The notes below the pieces were generated by a model. That model saw only the letters and a list, made by a program, of their open reading frames with translations. It was not told the DNA's origin and ran no database searches. A stretch of 64,000 bases of DNA from Trichobilharzia szidati (lineage: Eukaryota > Platyhelminthes > Trematoda > Strigeidida > Schistosomatidae). Shown here one piece after another: positions 61,016 through 64,000 of the stretch (within the stretch, counting starts at the first letter, position 1; the number at the start of each line of letters is the position of its first letter). Location: NCBI GenBank assembly GCA_944472155.2, contig OX235279.1, positions 49,015,564 to 49,079,563 on the forward strand, in the 5' to 3' direction. The position numbers were made by a program, and so were the translations under genes.

Positions 61016-62066
61016 ACTAGTGGAGGGAATAAAATTCACATTTGAAGCCGAAAATGAGCAAGGAGAATTAGCTATGTTAGATTGTAAAATAAAACGAATA
61101 GAAGAAGGCAAACTACACACTAGTGTTTATAGAAAACCAACGCATTCTAATAGATATTTAGACTTTAATTCATCTCATCCTTTAACTGTTAAGGCAGGCT
61201 TAGTTAAGTGTTTAACAAACCGAGCAATGGCACTAAGTAGCACAAAAAAAGACCTTAATGATGAAATAAAACAGATAGAAGAGGCATTGGTGTTAAATAA
61301 CTATCCTTTAAAATTCAATAAGAAGATTAAAAAAGGCCAAAATAAAAATAATTGTGAACCTAATAATAATAATATAACATAACAGTTATACCATATAAAG
61401 AGGGAACATCTGAGACCCTACGTAGGATTCTAAATAAAGCAGGAATTAGGGTGGCATTTAAACCTACAAACTCACTCAGGGACAAGCTCTGTAGGTTAAA
61501 GGACCCATTGGACCCAATTAGACAAAATAATATAATTTACAAAATACCCTGCAATGACTGTGAGGTCAACTACATAGGTCAAACTAGTAGGTCAGGGGTA
61601 GTCAGATTGTCAGAACATAAGAATTTAGCTAAGGTAAGAATGGTTGACCCAGAGAAGATAAGTAATTTAGAAAAAAGCTCAGCAATTGCAATGCATGCAT
61701 TAGCACACAACCACACAATAGGGTGGGAGAGGGTTAAAATTCTAAAAAGTAATCTAGGTAGGTGGAGAGAGAGGTTGATTACTGAATCTTTGTTCATCGA
61801 ATCTACACCCAACACATGCAATAGGAATGAATCATCACTCATACCTGAAATATGGAAAATAATACTACCAATCAAATCAAGTGAAAAACAATGGAACTAT
61901 ATAAATGAATTTAGTAAGTCGTGTGATTAACTTGATATGATTATGAGCAATAAATTGTGCTCAAAACGTCATCAGTAAATATTACTGTATAACACTGTGA
62001 GACTTTATCAAAATAAAATTTACCCATAATGGAATTACACTCTACCACAGTGCCCAAGTTTTATTC
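61016..62066 (+). mobile_element. PLE, RT C-terminus, GIY-YIG and 3' terminal repeat (PLE-4)
   Basis: It is 5' truncated just after the RT catalytic site. ORF 61020-61382: KFTFEAENEQGELAMLDCKI, SVYRKPTHSNRYLDFNSSHP, ending in NNNNIT and a stop. ORF 61451-61930: MAFKPTNSLRDKLCRLKDPL, IPCNDCEVNYIGQTSRSGVV, RLSEHKNLAKVRM, ending NEFSKSCD. One frameshift lies between them (61383-61450). Its endonuclease is the best preserved in the window (C-x2-C, Y-I-G, R and E-H all present). The terminal repeat with GAGC/GCTC stem follows at 61921-61995 and the tail with CAGTGCCCAAGTTTT at 62031-62066. Same subfamily as PLE-1. Confidence 0.9.
61945..61971 (+). ncRNA. Conserved PLE terminal-repeat hairpin, hammerhead-like
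   Basis: GAGC (61945-61948) pairs with GCTC (61959-61962), followed by AAAACGTC. PLE-1 has GAAC / GTTC followed by GAAACGTC. Both sides of one pair differ together (A-T to G-C), which supports a selected RNA stem. The upstream core reads TTGATATGA rather than CTGATGA, so an intact hammerhead is not shown. Confidence 0.45.
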
Positions 62067-62209
62067 TTATATCAAGAAAGAGTATTTGAAAAGAAATAGA
62101 GTTCAGTTTAGACTTGCCTTTCTACCGTTACCTGTGCCACAAGTAGAAAAAAATACACTCAGTAAAGGGATTACACATTTATGAAAAATAAACACATGGA
62201 ATATTTTAC

Positions 62210-62281
62210 CTTAATCGTAAAGTTTTCTTTTATACTAACTGGTGCTCCGGCCAATGGACCATTCAGATTGATTTCATCGAA
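62210..62281 (-). CDS. faah: FAAH-like exon with the catalytic lysine
   Basis: Acceptor CCCTTTTTTTTACCCTTCCAG-like tract ending at 62282; donor ATTAAG/GTAAAA at 62210/62209. It has 24 codons, phase 0 to 0: FDEINLNGPLAGAPVSIKEN FTIK. The Lys of VSIKENF (62228-62230) is the triad lysine (human GVPVSLKE). This is the most 5' exon that can be recognised. Confidence 0.93.
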
Positions 62282-62651
62282 CTGGAAGGGTAAAAAAAAG
62301 GGTACAATAAGACGATATTGCTAACATTTTCATTTCCAGTAGGCAGTATTCATAAACCAGCATTATATCCATTGAAGTTGACTATACAAAACAATGTCCA
62401 CATTACAAATGTATTCTGCGCATGAATAATATAATTGATAGCGAAAGAGTCAGATGGTCGAATAACTCTTCCAGGCGTATTTTCGAAAGTAGGATTACTG
62501 TAATCGTAGGAGTTAGAAAAATACTCTGATGTCTCCTCATTTGCGGAAAAAAATCTTCCGTCTTTTACTGAAGATTTCCGTGGGGAGGCACAATACAATG
62601 AGTATTATCTCATTTTGTGCAGCTCTGTATTCGAACAGAGTATTATAAAGT

Positions 62652-62895
62652 GAGTCTGTGGCTTAGCCGCAGGAAGCTCACCAAACACACATGTGGTCTG
62701 GGGTTCGATCCCCGGTAGACACACTCCTTTACCTCGCTTAGCCGGTAAGAAAACCCATACAGAGAGGAGATGGAGCATGAGGCTGGGAACTCTACGCGGC
62801 AAAACGAAAACACGATGGTTACTTAAAATGCAAGACCCCAGGTATGAGGCTCAATGTTCCACTGGGAAGTCGAAGATTAAAAAGATGTCTTAATA
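62652..62895 (+). mobile_element. tRNA-derived SINE with a foldable tRNA head (SINE3)
   Basis: 62652-62722 folds like a tRNA. Acceptor GAGTCTG / TAGACAC pairs at six of seven positions. The D arm is GCTT / AAGC with loop AGCCGCAGG. A box TGGCTTAGCCG is perfect and B box GGTTCGATCCC nearly so. The anticodon arm pairs at only three of five positions and lacks T33, so it is not a working tRNA. Its 3' part (ATGTTCCACTGGGAAGTCG near 62850) resembles the 3' end of the family B LINEs. Confidence 0.7.
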
Positions 62896-62939
62896 TTGGT
62901 ACAAAGGAAAAACAATAACTAAATGTCCCACTCACACAT

Positions 62940-64000
62940 TCATGTAAGTGTAGAATTTGGGCACTGCAATAGAATATAATTCTATGTCAGACAAGTTTAT
63001 TTCAAATATCGCCCGGTGATGCAGCATTAATAACTGGATTTTATTTTTCGATAATCTGCTTGACTCCGATCTAACGGTTTGACCTATGTAGTTGACTTCA
63101 CACTCATTGTATGGTATTTGGTAAATTGCATTATTTTTCCTAATTGGATCTATTGGGTTCTTAGGCTGATAAAGTTTATCTCAGAGAGAGACGGCTGGTT
63201 TGAATGTCACTCTAATTCCAGTTTCATTGAGAATCCTACTCAAGGCCTCTGATGTTCCTCCCTTATACGGCAGTATTATAGAGGCTTTGAATCCTATATT
63301 ATTTCTGTTATTTTCATTTTTTTCTACGGTTCTTCATACATTTCTAGTGGGTAGTTATTCACTAGTAGTACTTTCTTTATTTGTTTGACATCACTGTTTA
63401 AATCTTCTGGTTTACTATTTAGGCTCCTGGCCCGATCATTTAAACATTTAACTAAACCTATCTTTACCGATTCTAGATGGGATGAATTAAAGTCTAAGTA
63501 TTTATTAGAGTGTGTCGGTTTCCTATAAACGCTAGTATCTAACCCACAATCTTGTTTTCGTTTCATTCTACAGCCAGTCTAGCATGGCTAACTCTGTTCA
63601 CTTTCTAACTCAGAAGTGAACTGGATTCCGTCTACTATTGAGTTTATGTGTGTGAAAAAACTGAGGAATATAATCAGGTTCCAACACAGTGAATAAGTCG
63701 GCCGTTTATCTCAGCCATAATCTACTTAGGAGCAGGAATAAACGCAGGACACTAGCCGACCATGCACATGATCCGGGGTTCGATCTTCGACCAACGCATA
63801 CCTGACATCAGTGGTCAGTCTGCTAAATTTGGGCTACCGATATCACCTGCTGAAAATTCCATACTTTTACCAAAAATACTGTGTGGAATCAAGCTATAAT
63901 AAAAAATTCCTAATTTAATTTAAAAATTATGTTCCCAACTGTCTATAAATATGTCTGCTACTATTGGGGATATTGGCAATCCTGTTGCCACGCCATTCGA
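62940..64000 (-). mobile_element. PLE, runs off the window (PLE-5), endonuclease deleted, SINE-interrupted
   Basis: Minus strand from the right edge: NGVATGLPISPIVADIFI (RT GxxxGxPxSPxxAxIF), then a SINE, then DLFTVLE (the remains of YVDD...F.VL), VDGIQFTSELES, TSVYRKPTHSNKYLDFNSSH, RLSKNK after NYIGQT. The GIY-YIG domain stops after about 25 residues and passes straight into the 3' tail (GCAGTGCCCAAATTC). Same subfamily as PLE-1 and PLE-4. The start lies beyond 64000. Confidence 0.85.
63745..63905 (+). mobile_element. SINE2 copy inside PLE-5
   Basis: CCGACCATGCACATGATCC, B box GGTTCGATCTT, AAATTTGGGCTACCGATATC, TGTGTGGAATCAAGCTATAA and an A-rich end. Same order as 59012-59188. It lies within the PLE RT gene next to the catalytic motif. 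Confidence 0.75.

Larger units (their letters stand above)
39701..62281 (-). other. faah: Fatty-acid amide hydrolase-like gene, 5' end missing
   Basis: Serine hydrolase of the amidase signature family. FAAH enzymes hydrolyse N-acylethanolamines and other fatty-acid amides at membranes with a Ser-Ser-Lys triad. Ten exons (62210-62281, 56858-56991, 53714-53920, 53395-53432, 50624-50655, 49623-49721, 48993-49115, 44048-44242, 42515-42898, 39701-39814) join with consistent phases into 465 codons plus stop. The Lys (62228-62230), Ser (53848-53850) and nucleophile Ser (53776-53778) codons are 75 and 24 residues apart, exactly as Lys142, Ser217 and Ser241 in mammalian FAAH1. About 348 residues follow the nucleophile, against 338 in human FAAH1. 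The N-terminal 120 or so residues, where a membrane anchor would lie, are not found and may be beyond the right edge. Introns are TE-rich. FAAH2 or another amidase paralogue is the alternative. Confidence 0.9.

Noticed and set aside
60826..61017. Short minus ORF as N-terminal FAAH exon
   Set aside because: It lies downstream of the catalytic-lysine exon in transcription order and has no amidase motif.
62652..62722. Functional tRNA gene
   Set aside because: The anticodon arm pairs at three of five positions, position 33 is not T, and the sequence continues into a SINE body.

Overview
This is eukaryotic, intron-rich, AT-leaning and repeat-laden DNA. The mix of elements points to a blood fluke (Schistosoma or a close relative): RTE-type LINEs, Penelope-like retroelements (PLEs) with a GIY-YIG endonuclease, a Merlin-type (ISXO2-like) DNA transposon, and tRNA-derived SINEs with a hammerhead-like core resembling schistosome Sm-alpha. 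The species cannot be fixed from sequence alone.

Layout. 1-8867: RTE fragments on both strands, one SINE, one unidentified protein-coding exon (3882-4251, +), and a PLE (5087-7310, -) inserted into an RTE element (+) with a 12-bp target duplication. 8868-9367: a 500-N assembly gap. 9368 to about 37590: a near-perfect macrosatellite, 36 complete copies of a 768-bp unit plus a partial one. Each unit is a dimer of two diverged halves of about 397 and 371 bp. 37591-39700: LINE remnants and unassigned DNA. 39701-62281: an amidase-family gene on the minus strand, read here as a fatty-acid amide hydrolase (FAAH) homologue. Ten exons run from the catalytic-lysine exon to the stop codon; the N-terminal exons are not visible. 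62282-64000: a tRNA-derived SINE and a further PLE that runs off the window and is itself interrupted by a SINE.

The FAAH model is well constrained. Splice phases agree across all introns. The spacing Lys to first Ser (75 residues) and first Ser to nucleophile Ser (24 residues) equals the Lys142/Ser217/Ser241 spacing of mammalian FAAH1. Its introns hold PLE, RTE, other LINE, SINE and Merlin copies, several nested, inverted or chimeric. No host gene is seen inside the satellite.

Most notable: the 28-kb homogenised dimeric satellite with mosaic variants; the nested PLE-in-RTE insertion with inverted terminal repeats; a PLE hairpin with a compensatory base change beside a hammerhead-like core; a Merlin transposase fragment between arms of about 355 bp; and the SINE/LINE shared tails and a SINE-RTE chimera.
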